Shown here in pieces: positions 16,517-24,606 of a stretch of DNA of 64,000 nucleotides (positions are counted from its first letter, which is position 1; every line of letters begins with the position of its first letter). The DNA lies in NCBI RefSeq assembly GCF_017652985.1, contig NZ_JAGGDJ010000002.1, forward strand, positions 372,001 to 436,000, given 5' to 3'. Origin of the DNA: Paenibacillus artemisiicola. Lineage in GTDB: Bacteria; Bacillota; Bacilli; Paenibacillales; Paenibacillaceae. The position numbers and the translations under genes are program-made. The notes under the pieces were generated by a model. That model did not search any database, had not been told where the DNA came from, and saw nothing but the letters and a program-made list of their open reading frames with translations.

Positions 16517-17425
16517 TCACGCTTCGTTCAGAAGCTTCATGAACCGCTCCGAGAGGCCGATGCCTTCCTTCCAGTCCGCGCCGTCCTCGACGGCCCAGCA
16601 GGCTTCGAGCACGCCGCGGGCGATGCCCCACCGCGCGATGCGGCCGCGATCAAGGCCGAGCCGATCCGACATGATCGCCGCGCGGCGGCTCAGGACCGTA
16701 TCGCAGTCGCCGTCCCGATCGACGTAATTCAGCAGGTACTGCAGCGTTTCGAAATAAATATCGCCAATGATGCCTTTCGGATCGATGACCGCCCAGCCGC
16801 CGTCCCCGTACCGCAAAATATTCTCATGATGCAGATCGCCGTGAAGGAGCACCGTTTCGGCGGTCGTCCCGAGCAGTTCCTCCAGCGTCTCTTCGGCCCG
16901 AACCATCCAATGCTCGGGAAGCGGGCCATCCGTTCCGAAGCGGCTGCGATAACGGACAAAAGCTTCGAACCATCGGCGCAGCGTCCGGAAGTCCGCTTCC
17001 TCGCCGGCGAACGGACCGCGAAGACGCGCGAACGCCTCGCAGAAGATCGCCGTCGCCGCGTTGTCGTCCGTGACGGCGGACAGAGGGGTTCCCGGAATGG
17101 CGCGTTCGAGCACGGCAGCGCCGAGCTCGTCGTTCCGATCCAATACGTGCACGGCTCCTTTTTCCGCGAAAGCGGACAAGGTTCGCATCTCTCTCGCAAG
17201 CTCGTCTTTCTCGAACGCAAGCTTGAGCACGATCGGCTTTCCCTCGCCATTCATGCCGTGCGCGATATAGTTATACGACAAATTGTCAAACGGCGCTTCG
17301 GCCTTAATGCCGAACTGCGCCTCGCTCTTCGCGATCAGATCCGGCAGCGAGCGAACCCACTCTTCTGCGCGCGTACCGTAAACGGACATCATTTTCGCAT
17401 GGAAATCCTCCGGTATTCTTGTCAT
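16517..17425 (-). CDS. APH(6)/hydroxyurea-kinase-like phosphotransferase
   Basis: 302 residues of the APH_6_hur (StrB-like) family. The catalytic loop is 'LLHGDLHHENILR' with Asp and Asn, and the metal-binding segment is 'WAVIDPKGIIGD'. The N-terminal lobe has 'GKPIVLKLAFEKDEL' with the nucleotide Lys. Close relatives phosphorylate streptomycin at O-6 or inactivate hydroxyurea; many chromosomal copies have no proven drug substrate. GGGAG lies 12 bases before the ATG. Monocistronic, with a shared terminator on its 3' side. Confidence 0.83.
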   Translation of the reverse strand: MTRIPEDFHAKMMSVYGTRAEEWVRSLPDLIAKSEAQFGIKAEAPFDNLSYNYIAHGMNGEGKPIVLKLAFEKDELAREMRTLSAFAEKGAVHVLDRNDELGAAVLERAIPGTPLSAVTDDNAATAIFCEAFARLRGPFAGEEADFRTLRRWFEAFVRYRSRFGTDGPLPEHWMVRAEETLEELLGTTAETVLLHGDLHHENILRYGDGGWAVIDPKGIIGDIYFETLQYLLNYVDRDGDCDTVLSRRAAIMSDRLGLDRGRIARWGIARGVLEACWAVEDGADWKEGIGLSERFMKLLNEA

Positions 17426-17630
17426 GATCTTGCAGCGCTCCCTTCCAGCGTTCGATCGTCAGAATCAGAAACAGCGTACATCCCGATTATTCGACGGCGG
17501 AGCCGATGAAGCCTTCGATTTCAAGGACTTCAGGCAAAAAAACCTGCGGCCATGCCAATCCTGGAGCCGAAGCGGTCTCGCGGCGAGTTAGACGTGGGCG
17601 GAAGATTGGTCCGATTTCCATTTTATTCAC

Positions 17631-17690
17631 TTTACAAAAGATGTCTACTTGTATAGTATAAACACATAGACGATTAATGATAATTGTCTA
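17631..17690 (+). promoter_or_regulatory. Promoter and operator of the first TetR-linked SDR gene
   Basis: TTTACA (17631-17636), 17 bases, TAGTAT (17654-17659). Just downstream lies a 24-base inverted repeat, TAGACGATT (17667-17675) and AATTGTCTA (17682-17690). The whole arrangement, including the flanking CACTTTACAAA and TATAAACA strings, is repeated at 19249-19308 before the second SDR gene. Confidence 0.75.
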
Positions 17691-17714
17691 ATCGAACAAG
17701 AGGAGGACGAGATT

Positions 17715-18494
17715 TTGACACAGACAACCACGCAACCGTTCGCCGGCAAGACGGCTCTCATCACCGGGGGAGGCTCCGGGATCGGCCGGGCCGCTGCCCT
17801 TGCGCTCGCGGCGGAGGGATGCACCGTGACCGTTGCGGGCCGCACTGCCGCGACGTTGGCAGAAACGGTCCGGCTCATCGAGGCTGCCGGCGGTACCGCC
17901 GGATACGTCGTCGCCGACGTTCGCGAAGAAGAGGCGGTTCGCCGTGCGGTAGCGATAGCCGCCGGCGATGCCGGACGCCTCGACTTTGCCGTTAATAGCG
18001 CGGGGGTAGACGGCGGCGATTACGCCCGTCCGCTGATCGACTATGCCGGCGATACCCTCGATCTGATGCTCGCCACGAACGTACGCGGCATGTTCTATTC
18101 CATGAAGTACGAGCTCGAATTCATGAGCGCCCAAGGTCACGGATCGATCGTGAACATCTCCTCGGGGGCAGGTCTCGCGGGCGTCCCGGGTTATTCCGGC
18201 TATGTCGCGTCCAAGCATGCCGAGATCGGCTTGACAAAGAGCGCCGCGCTCGATTACGCCAGCTTCGGCATCCGCGTCAATGCCGTGTGTCCGGGCTTGG
18301 TGAACACGCCGCTCATCGCGAATATGCTCAAGGACAACCCCGAATGGAGCGGCGCGTTAGTCGCGGCGCATCCGCTGGGCAGAATTGCCGAACCGGAAGA
18401 GATCGCGGATGCGATCGTATGGCTGTGCTCCGACAAATCGAGCTTCGTTACCGGCATTGGCTTGCCCGTAGATGGCGGCTACTTAGCACGTTAA
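17715..18494 (+). CDS. Short-chain dehydrogenase/reductase (classical SDR)
   Basis: 259 residues starting with TTG at 17715; AGGAGG at 17701-17706 decides the start. It has cofactor motif 'TGGGSGIGRA', 'NSAG' at the structural NNAG position, the catalytic Ser in 'NISSGAG' and the Tyr/Lys pair in 'YSGYVASKHA'. It ends with 'GIGLPVDGGYLAR', the usual SDR close. Such enzymes oxidise or reduce alcohol/carbonyl groups with NAD(P). The promoter carries the same operator as the SDR gene at 19337, so it belongs to the TetR regulon encoded next door. Confidence 0.93.
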   Translation: MTQTTTQPFAGKTALITGGGSGIGRAAALALAAEGCTVTVAGRTAATLAETVRLIEAAGGTAGYVVADVREEEAVRRAVAIAAGDAGRLDFAVNSAGVDGGDYARPLIDYAGDTLDLMLATNVRGMFYSMKYELEFMSAQGHGSIVNISSGAGLAGVPGYSGYVASKHAEIGLTKSAALDYASFGIRVNAVCPGLVNTPLIANMLKDNPEWSGALVAAHPLGRIAEPEEIADAIVWLCSDKSSFVTGIGLPVDGGYLAR

Positions 18495-18579
18495 AACCAG
18501 GGAAGTCGTAACAAGCGCATACCCGGAGCTGCGTTTTCCCGTCTCCGGCAGGGCATTCATTCGATCGCGTTATTTGCGC

Positions 18580-18614
18580 AAAAAAAGAACCGCCAGGACG
18601 CTTCCTGGCGGTTC
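18580..18614 (-). terminator. Terminator of the tetR gene
   Basis: GAACCGCCAGGA (18587-18598) pairs perfectly with TCCTGGCGGTTC (18603-18614) around a CGCT loop. The A7 run on its left gives a U-run for transcripts on the minus strand. Confidence 0.88.
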
Positions 18615-18679
18615 TCCATGATCAACGTGTACGTTCATCCGGAATCAGCGGCTTGCAACGCGTATCGGCGGGGAGCTCG

Positions 18680-19231
18680 TTATTGGCCGGGAGCGACGAT
18701 ACGGAGCAAGTCCTGAAGGAGACGACGAAGCTCGTCCGAGCTGGAGGCAACCGATTTAAAGCCGCGCAGCGCGCCCGTCGCCAGATGGGCCAGTCTCATT
18801 GGAGGGATGCCGCCCGCGGAGGCAGGGTATACTTCCAGCAAAGCGGCCAGCACGGTTTCCAATTTTTCGTAGCTCGCGTCCAGCGCTTCCCGCGCGAACT
18901 GGTAGGAGCTGTCCGTTATTTCCTTGTGTTCCGGCGAGTGCAGCGATTCGTCGAAGTTACGAATCGCCCATACTTCAAAGGCGAATAAAAGTTTGTCCTC
19001 CTTCGTTTCATGCGATGGCAGGCCGTCCTTGATCTCCTGGAGGAGGATGTCGCCGTGGTGAATAATCGCGGCGTTGAAAATTTCCTCCTTGCTCTTGAAG
19101 TACAAGTAAAGACCCGCGCGCGAAATGCCCGCGGATTCCGCGATCTCGTTCATCGATACGCGCTTGTAGCCGTATTTGAAGAACACCTTCAATGCCGTCT
19201 CAACGATATGCTGTTTCTTAGTATCATCCAT
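18680..19231 (-). CDS. TetR/AcrR family regulator
   Basis: 183 residues. The HTH occupies 1-55: 'IVETALKVFFKYGYKRVSMNEI', 'AGISRAGLYLYFKSKEEIF' (recognition helix 'ISRAGLYLYF'). The C-terminal helical domain would bind an inducer, unknown here. It is divergent from the SDR gene at 19337; the intergenic region holds a 24-base inverted repeat that also occurs before the SDR gene at 17715, so this protein probably represses both and itself. GGAG sits a few bases before the ATG. Confidence 0.9.
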   Translation of the reverse strand: MDDTKKQHIVETALKVFFKYGYKRVSMNEIAESAGISRAGLYLYFKSKEEIFNAAIIHHGDILLQEIKDGLPSHETKEDKLLFAFEVWAIRNFDESLHSPEHKEITDSSYQFAREALDASYEKLETVLAALLEVYPASAGGIPPMRLAHLATGALRGFKSVASSSDELRRLLQDLLRIVAPGQ

Positions 19232-19248
19232 ATCTCCATTTTATACAC

Positions 19249-19308
19249 TTTACAAACTTTGTCCAGCGATCTATTATAAACATGTAGACGATTTTTGTAT
19301 TATGTCTA
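19249..19308. promoter_or_regulatory. Promoter and operator between tetR and the second SDR gene
   Basis: TTTACA (19249-19254), 17 bases, TATTAT (19272-19277) on the plus strand. The operator half-sites TAGACGATT (19285-19293) and TTATGTCTA (19300-19308) span the same 24 bases, at the same distance from the -10, as the copy at 17667-17690. Confidence 0.75.
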
Positions 19309-19336
19309 AATCCATAGTAAAGGAGCAACCGCGCCG

Positions 19337-20329
19337 ATGAAGACCGAACAAAAACCCCTGCAATCGGGATACGGACCCGACACTACCGCACGAGAAGTAT
19401 TGGCCGGACAAGACCTGAGCGGAAAGGTGGCGATCGTTACAGGCGGATCCGGAGGAATCGGGTTGGAAACGACTCGCTCGCTTGCCGGCGCCGGCGCAAC
19501 CGTCATCGTCGGCGCCCGCGATGTCGCTAAAGCGCAAGAAGCGCTCGCTCCGCTGAAAAATGTCGAAGTGTTCCGGCTTGATCTCGCGGATCCTTCCTCG
19601 ATCGACGAGTTCGCCGCCGCCTTCCGGAATTCCGGACGTGCGCTCGATAGCTTGATTTTGAACGCAGGCGTCAGCTTTCCGCCGACGATTAAAGACGCTC
19701 GGGGATTGGATACGCATTTCGCCACCAATTATTTAGGGCATTTTCAGCTGACGGTTGGTTTATGGGAAGCGCTGAAGCGCTCGGGGAACGCGCGCGTCGT
19801 CGCGCTTTCGTCCATCGGCCATATGACAGGACCGATCGATTTCGATGATTTGCAATTCACGAAGCGGCCGTACGACAAGGTCGTCTCCTACGGCGAGTCG
19901 AAGACCGCGTGCGCATTGTTCGCCGTTGCGCTCGATAAACGGGGACGGGAGCAAGGCGTGCGCGCGTTCGCGGTTCATCCCGGCGCCATCCTTTCGGGGC
20001 TGACCCGGCACTTAAGCAACGCGGAATTGGCCGCTTGGGGCGTGATCCGGAACGAAGACGGCACGCTTACCTCCGCCGGAGGCTTCAAAACCGCCGAGCA
20101 AGGCGCCGCGACATCCGTATGGTGCGCGGTCAGTCCGATGCTGGACGGAAAAGGAGGCGTCTATTGCGAAGACGTGGACATCGCGGAGATCGTGCCGTCC
20201 GACAGCCCGCTGCAGCATGGCGTGCGGTCGTGGGCCATTGATCCGGCGTCGGCCGAGAAGCTTTGGGCGATCAGCGAAGATCTGCTGCACCTTCCTCATG
20301 GACAAGCGATTCCCGGGAGCCGCGACTGA
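19337..20329 (+). CDS. Short-chain dehydrogenase/reductase (retinol-dehydrogenase-like)
   Basis: 330 residues, longer than classical SDRs. It shows 'VTGGSGGIGLETTRSL', 'LILNAGV' (NNAG equivalent), the Ser of 'ALSSIGHM' and the catalytic 'YGESKTA' (Tyr-x3-Lys). The layout matches the WW-domain oxidoreductase/retinol-dehydrogenase-like group. AAAGGAG precedes the ATG. It is controlled by the divergent TetR and probably forms one transcript with the aldo/keto reductase 83 bases downstream. Confidence 0.92.
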   Translation: MKTEQKPLQSGYGPDTTAREVLAGQDLSGKVAIVTGGSGGIGLETTRSLAGAGATVIVGARDVAKAQEALAPLKNVEVFRLDLADPSSIDEFAAAFRNSGRALDSLILNAGVSFPPTIKDARGLDTHFATNYLGHFQLTVGLWEALKRSGNARVVALSSIGHMTGPIDFDDLQFTKRPYDKVVSYGESKTACALFAVALDKRGREQGVRAFAVHPGAILSGLTRHLSNAELAAWGVIRNEDGTLTSAGGFKTAEQGAATSVWCAVSPMLDGKGGVYCEDVDIAEIVPSDSPLQHGVRSWAIDPASAEKLWAISEDLLHLPHGQAIPGSRD

Positions 20330-20412
20330 CTCCCGTCGTGGAGACGATGCACGCATGGCGTTGCGCGCCTCTCTAGCGTCGCAAACGATCAAGATAGAGA
20401 AGGAGACTTCAT

Positions 20413-21411
20413 ATGAAATCAGTAGAATTGGGAACAACGGGTTTACAAGTGAGCCTGGAAGGCCTGGGCTGCATGGGCATGAGCACGACCTACGGACCGA
20501 GCAACGACGAAGAGAGCCTGGCTACGCTACGCCGAGCCGTCGAGCTCGGGATCACGTACTTTGACACGGCAGAGGTTTACGGGCCCTTCCACAACGAGGA
20601 ATTGCTTGGACGCGCATTCGCAGGCATGCGCGACCGCGTAGTGATTTCGACCAAGGTCGGATTCGGCTACACGGATGAAGGACAGCTCGCCATCATTGAC
20701 GGCATACCCGTCGTGAATGGCGAACCGGAGCATATCATCCGTGCAATCGAGGGGTCATTGCGCCGGTTGAACACCGATTATATCGATCTCGTATATCTGC
20801 ACCGCATCGATCCGAAGGTACCGATCGAGCAAACCATTGCGGCGATGAGCAAACTGGTCTCGGAGGGCAAAATCGGCCACATCGGATTGTCAGAGGCATC
20901 CGCCGGCACCATCCGGCGAGCGCACGCCGTTCATCCCATTACCGCCGTACAGACCGAGTATTCCCTATTCGAGCGCGGCGTAGAGTCGAACGGCGTGTTG
21001 GAGACGGTTCGCGAGCTAGGCATCGGCTTCGTGCCTTATTCGCCGCTAGGACGCGGGTTCTTGACCGGTCAACTCAAGATGGAACGACTCGATCCTACCG
21101 ACTTTCGCAACTATGACCCTCGGCTGAGCGGAAAAAACTTGGACGCCAACACGCGGATCGTCGAAGCGCTCGCGCTAATCGCGAAAGAGAAGGGGATCAA
21201 GCCCTCGCAATTGGCTTTGGCCTGGACCATCGCGCAGGGCGGCGTCCCGATCCCCGGTACCCGGCGGATTCAATATCTGGAGGAAAATGTCGCCGCAGCG
21301 GATATCGTGCTGTCGAAAGAAGAGTTGGCCAAGCTCGACGAAGCCGCTCCCGTCGGAGTTGCGTCCGGCGACCGCTATGACAAAGGGTTCATGACGCAGC
21401 TTACCCTCTAA
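20413..21411 (+). CDS. Aldo/keto reductase
   Basis: 332 residues, YakC/IolS-like branch. Motifs: 'LGCMGMSTTYGPSNDEES', the DxxxxY motif in 'YFDTAEVYG', catalytic Lys in 'ISTKVGFG', His in 'VYLHRIDPKVP', and 'PIPGTRRIQYLEEN' for NADPH. The catalytic tetrad is complete. GAAGGAGA precedes the ATG. It probably acts with the SDR upstream on aldehydes or ketones under TetR control (inference). Confidence 0.93.
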   Translation: MKSVELGTTGLQVSLEGLGCMGMSTTYGPSNDEESLATLRRAVELGITYFDTAEVYGPFHNEELLGRAFAGMRDRVVISTKVGFGYTDEGQLAIIDGIPVVNGEPEHIIRAIEGSLRRLNTDYIDLVYLHRIDPKVPIEQTIAAMSKLVSEGKIGHIGLSEASAGTIRRAHAVHPITAVQTEYSLFERGVESNGVLETVRELGIGFVPYSPLGRGFLTGQLKMERLDPTDFRNYDPRLSGKNLDANTRIVEALALIAKEKGIKPSQLALAWTIAQGGVPIPGTRRIQYLEENVAAADIVLSKEELAKLDEAAPVGVASGDRYDKGFMTQLTL

Positions 21412-21444
21412 CCGTTTAGCCTTATAGATATGGAGGAGATTGAA

Positions 21445-22230
21445 TTGTCGTCCGTGCAAGACGCGATCATAAAAAACTTCATTCGCTCCGGTGAAGTCCT
21501 AGGCGAACTCAGCCAGTTGCTCGCCTTTATTCGAACGGATCGCATCCAACGCTTTGAATCCGACGTTCCCTTTGCCTTATTCAATAGCGTAGTCAACTAT
21601 GCGCCTTCCGAAGGGATCGATCCCCTGGAAGAAATCAAAACCATGAAGACGCTGTACCATCATCGCGGCCAGAAATTGCGTTGGTTGACCTATTCTCACA
21701 AGCCCGACGAAGTCGTTAACCGAGCCCTTGCAATTCATGATTTAATGCCGAGCGAAGTCCTTGTCGGAATGGGACTTGATCTGAATGGCTGGCGGTCGCG
21801 TTTACCGGATATCCCGGGTCTGGAGGTTCGATCGGTACGGGAAGCGCAAGAGTTGGAGGATTATAGAAAGACCGTTCTGGCCGGCTTTAGCATCCCGGAG
21901 CCGATGGCGGACCTATATTGCAAAGTATTCGTAGACGGCCCCAATCAGGATTCGTCTCCCATTCAACATTATCTGGCTTATTTGGACGGCGTGCCCGTGA
22001 CTACGTTGAGTACCTTTATCGATGGCGATGTCGTAGGCATCTATAGCGTCGCAACGGCAAAAGCTTACCGCTCAAGAGGATTGGCTCAAACGGTGCTGGC
22101 GTATGGATTAGGCGTCGCGCGGCAACAAGGCGCGAAGCTGGCGGTTATCCATGCAACCCCGATGGGAAGAACGGTGTATCAAAGGGCGGGGTTCAAAGAA
22201 GAGCTGACGATCACCTTTCATTCCAGCTAG
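21445..22230 (+). CDS. GNAT family N-acetyltransferase
   Basis: 261 residues from the TTG at 21445, six bases after AGGAG (21434-21438); the ATG at 21430 overlaps that ribosome site and is unlikely. The GNAT domain is C-terminal (~150-261): 'GDVVGIYSVATAKAYRSRGLAQTVL' includes the acetyl-CoA loop 'YRSRGLA', and the last strand is 'GRTVYQRAGFKEE'. The N-terminal half resembles the non-catalytic domain of two-domain GNATs. Substrate unknown. It follows the aldo/keto reductase by 33 bases. Confidence 0.85.
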   Translation: MSSVQDAIIKNFIRSGEVLGELSQLLAFIRTDRIQRFESDVPFALFNSVVNYAPSEGIDPLEEIKTMKTLYHHRGQKLRWLTYSHKPDEVVNRALAIHDLMPSEVLVGMGLDLNGWRSRLPDIPGLEVRSVREAQELEDYRKTVLAGFSIPEPMADLYCKVFVDGPNQDSSPIQHYLAYLDGVPVTTLSTFIDGDVVGIYSVATAKAYRSRGLAQTVLAYGLGVARQQGAKLAVIHATPMGRTVYQRAGFKEELTITFHSS

Positions 22231-22284
22231 CCAATTGCTTGGTTGCTGACAATCGAACGACTTGAATTCAAGGAGAAATGACAG

Positions 22285-22758
22285 ATGAAACCGACAACTA
22301 TAACCGAAGCTAGAGCAGCCGTTACGTATGCCAAGGATCTCAAATGGTTCGATACGATGCCCGGGGAGCAAATGACCATCCGCATCCACAGCAATCAAAC
22401 AGGCGGAAAGGTAACGGTAATCGAAGCGCGGGTGCCGTCTTTAATGGGCCCGCCAACGCATATTCACAACGAGCGGGAAGAAATCTTCGAAATTCTTGAA
22501 GGAACGTTCCGTTTCCAATGCGGAGAGGAGGAATTCGACGCTGCTCCGGGAACAAGCGTCGTCGTTCCGCGCGGCTTACCTCATGCGTGGGCGAATGTCG
22601 GACCTGAAACGGGACGGATCCTGTTCACCTTCGCGCCTGGCGGTATTGATGATTTCTTCCTTGAAATCGGCCGATATTCGCTCGAGGAAATCGGGCCCCT
22701 GGCCGAGCGGAACGACACACTGATTATCGGGCCTCCATTGCTTCAGCAATCCCGATAA
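22285..22758 (+). CDS. Cupin-domain protein
   Basis: 157 residues with one cupin barrel. The metal-binding motif 1 is 'PPTHIHNEREEIFEILEG' (His, His, Glu) and motif 2 is 'VVVPRGLPHAWANVG' with the fourth ligand His. Single-cupin proteins of this kind are often quercetinase-like or simple metal-binding modules; no substrate can be named. AAGGAG precedes the ATG. Probably last gene of the 19337-22758 unit. Confidence 0.85.
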   Translation: MKPTTITEARAAVTYAKDLKWFDTMPGEQMTIRIHSNQTGGKVTVIEARVPSLMGPPTHIHNEREEIFEILEGTFRFQCGEEEFDAAPGTSVVVPRGLPHAWANVGPETGRILFTFAPGGIDDFFLEIGRYSLEEIGPLAERNDTLIIGPPLLQQSR

Positions 22759-22895
22759 CATTTTGGACCTGGAGTCGTGGAAATCAGGGTCGAGACGGGA
22801 AAGTCCCATGCGGGGCTGCCGCGCGCGGAGGCGCATGTGGCGATGCTTGGTCGCGGCAGACATCCATTCACGTCCTTGACAAGCTTGAAAGCAAA

Positions 22896-22930
22896 ACGAA
22901 CCGCAGCATCATGCGGTTCGTTTTTATTTT
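22896..22930 (+). terminator. Terminator after the cupin gene
   Basis: ACGAACCGCA (22896-22905) pairs with TGCGGTTCGT (22912-22921), followed by TTTTTATTTT. The rest of the 312-base gap 22759-23070 holds only the sigma-G-like promoter described separately. Confidence 0.88.
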
Positions 22931-22985
22931 GCCGGCGGGAGGATAGAGGTTATGTTTTGCCGCCTCATCCCGCCCCGGGTAACAT

Positions 22986-23015
22986 GCATAGCGGACTGCA
23001 ATATGGGGAATAGTA
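22986..23015 (+). promoter_or_regulatory. Putative sigma-G/sigma-F type promoter of the ger operon
   Basis: GCATA (22986-22990), an 18-base spacer, then AATAGTA (23009-23015) resembles the forespore consensus GMATR-N18-CATNMTA, with mismatches in the -10. Its place just before a germination operon, which is forespore-expressed in Bacillus, supports it. No sigma-A promoter is visible there. Confidence 0.42.
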
Positions 23016-23070
23016 CGCCTATTCTTTTGGCAAGTTTTCCATAATTTGCTTCATCCAAGGTGGCCCGCAT

Positions 23071-24606
23071 ATGGACTGGACGAAACTCGCAAACCAAAAA
23101 CTGCATAAACCGTCTAGCTTGCAGGACGCGGAGCCGGATGCTTCCCGCACGGATCTCGGGGCAGACCTGTCCGTCAACCGGCTCGCCCTCGAACGAGCGT
23201 TCCGAAACTGCTCGGATATCGTGTATCGCGAACTTCCCCTGCAGGAAGATAGATCCATCCTGCTCGTCTATGTCGATGGCATGATCGACGTGGAGCTGAT
23301 TGCCGCGAACGTGCTGCAGCCTTTGTTATACAAGGGTCTGCCGCAGGGATTGGGAGCCATCGACAGTATCGCCAAGGCGTTCGAGCAGCAGCTGTTCGCC
23401 GTCTTGCAGATCGGCAAGTCCTCGGCGTTCGGCGAAATCGTCACCCGCATCTTGAAGGGGGATCTTGCCGTGCTCGCCGACGGGGAAGCGACCGCTTGTC
23501 TCGCCGGGGTCAAGCAGGTTTCCGGCCGCGGCATCGAAGAATCGACTTCCGAGCCCGCGCTTCGCGGGCCCAAGGAAAGCTTCACCGAAAGTCTCCGCCA
23601 GAACACCGTGCTGCTGCGAATGAAATTCGCGACGCCCAAACTGAAGCTGGAAGCCATGTCGGTAGGCAGCCTCACGCAAACCGACGTCGCGCTCGCTTAT
23701 CTGGACGGAATCGCGGACCCCGATCTTCTCGATGAAGTCCGCGCGCGCGTAGCGCGCATTGAGATCGATGGCATCTTGGATTCGGGGTATATCGAGGAAG
23801 CGATCGAAGATACGCACTATTCTCCGTTTCCGCAAATCATGACCAGCGAACGCCCCGATGTCGTCGCGGCAGGACTGTTGGAAGGGAAAGTCGTTGTCAT
23901 CGCCGACGGCACGCCGTTTGCCCTGATCGTGCCGATGACGTTCTGGAGCGGGCTGCAGGCACCCGACGATTATTACGAGCGGTTCCTCTACGTGGTCCTG
24001 AACCGGTCCATCCGTTATTTCTTCGCGGCGTTCTCGGTGCTGCTGCCATCCTTCTATATCGCGCTGACCAATTTCCATCAGGAGTTGATACCCGGCAAGC
24101 TGATGATCACCATCGCGGCGCTTCGGGAAAGGGCGCCGTTCCCGACCGTAATCGAAGTGCTCATGATGGAAGTCATGTTCGAAGGATTGAGGGAGGCCGG
24201 GCTCCGTTTGCCCAAGCCGATCGGGCCGCTCGTGAGCGTCGTCGGCGCGCTGGTCATCGGCGAGGCGGCCGTCAGCGCCGGCATCGTCTCTTCGCCGATC
24301 GTAATCGTCGTGTCCGCGGCCGGCATCGCCTCGTTCATCATCCCGCGCTACCGGTTCGGCATTCCGCTGCGGATGCTTCGGTTCCCGCTGCTCGTGCTTT
24401 CCGGCATGTACGGTTTGTTCGGGCTGACGGCGGGGGTCGTGGCCATCCTGATCCATCTCGTGCAGCTGCGGCCGTTCGGCATGCCGTATCTCTCGCCCCT
24501 CGCGCCGGCGGTCGGTCGATGGCTGAAGGATTGGTGGATTCGCTGGCCGCAGCGCCTGACGAAACGCAAAGGACCCGTCCCGCGGGATAGAGGCGGGGAA
24601 GCGTGA
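23071..24606 (+). CDS. Spore germination protein, GerA family A subunit
   Basis: 511 residues, normal for GerAA/GerKA. The N-terminal cytosolic domain (~1-290) carries family blocks 'RSILLVYVDGMIDVELI', 'GDLAVLADGEATACLAGVK', 'TPKLKLEAMSVG' and 'YIEEAIEDTHYSPFPQIMTSERPD' (cited by sections). The membrane part (~290-490) has five or more helices. GerA-type receptors sit in the spore inner membrane and respond to amino acids or sugars, forming a ligand-gated channel. AAGGTGG lies 7 bases before the ATG. First gene of an A-C-B operon. Confidence 0.95.
   Translation: MDWTKLANQKLHKPSSLQDAEPDASRTDLGADLSVNRLALERAFRNCSDIVYRELPLQEDRSILLVYVDGMIDVELIAANVLQPLLYKGLPQGLGAIDSIAKAFEQQLFAVLQIGKSSAFGEIVTRILKGDLAVLADGEATACLAGVKQVSGRGIEESTSEPALRGPKESFTESLRQNTVLLRMKFATPKLKLEAMSVGSLTQTDVALAYLDGIADPDLLDEVRARVARIEIDGILDSGYIEEAIEDTHYSPFPQIMTSERPDVVAAGLLEGKVVVIADGTPFALIVPMTFWSGLQAPDDYYERFLYVVLNRSIRYFFAAFSVLLPSFYIALTNFHQELIPGKLMITIAALRERAPFPTVIEVLMMEVMFEGLREAGLRLPKPIGPLVSVVGALVIGEAAVSAGIVSSPIVIVVSAAGIASFIIPRYRFGIPLRMLRFPLLVLSGMYGLFGLTAGVVAILIHLVQLRPFGMPYLSPLAPAVGRWLKDWWIRWPQRLTKRKGPVPRDRGGEA

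Noticed and set aside
18504-18518. GAAGTCGTAACAAG, identical to a universal string near the 3' end of 16S rRNA
   Set aside because: Only about 14 bases match, with no flanking rRNA sequence. It is most likely a chance match just after the SDR gene.
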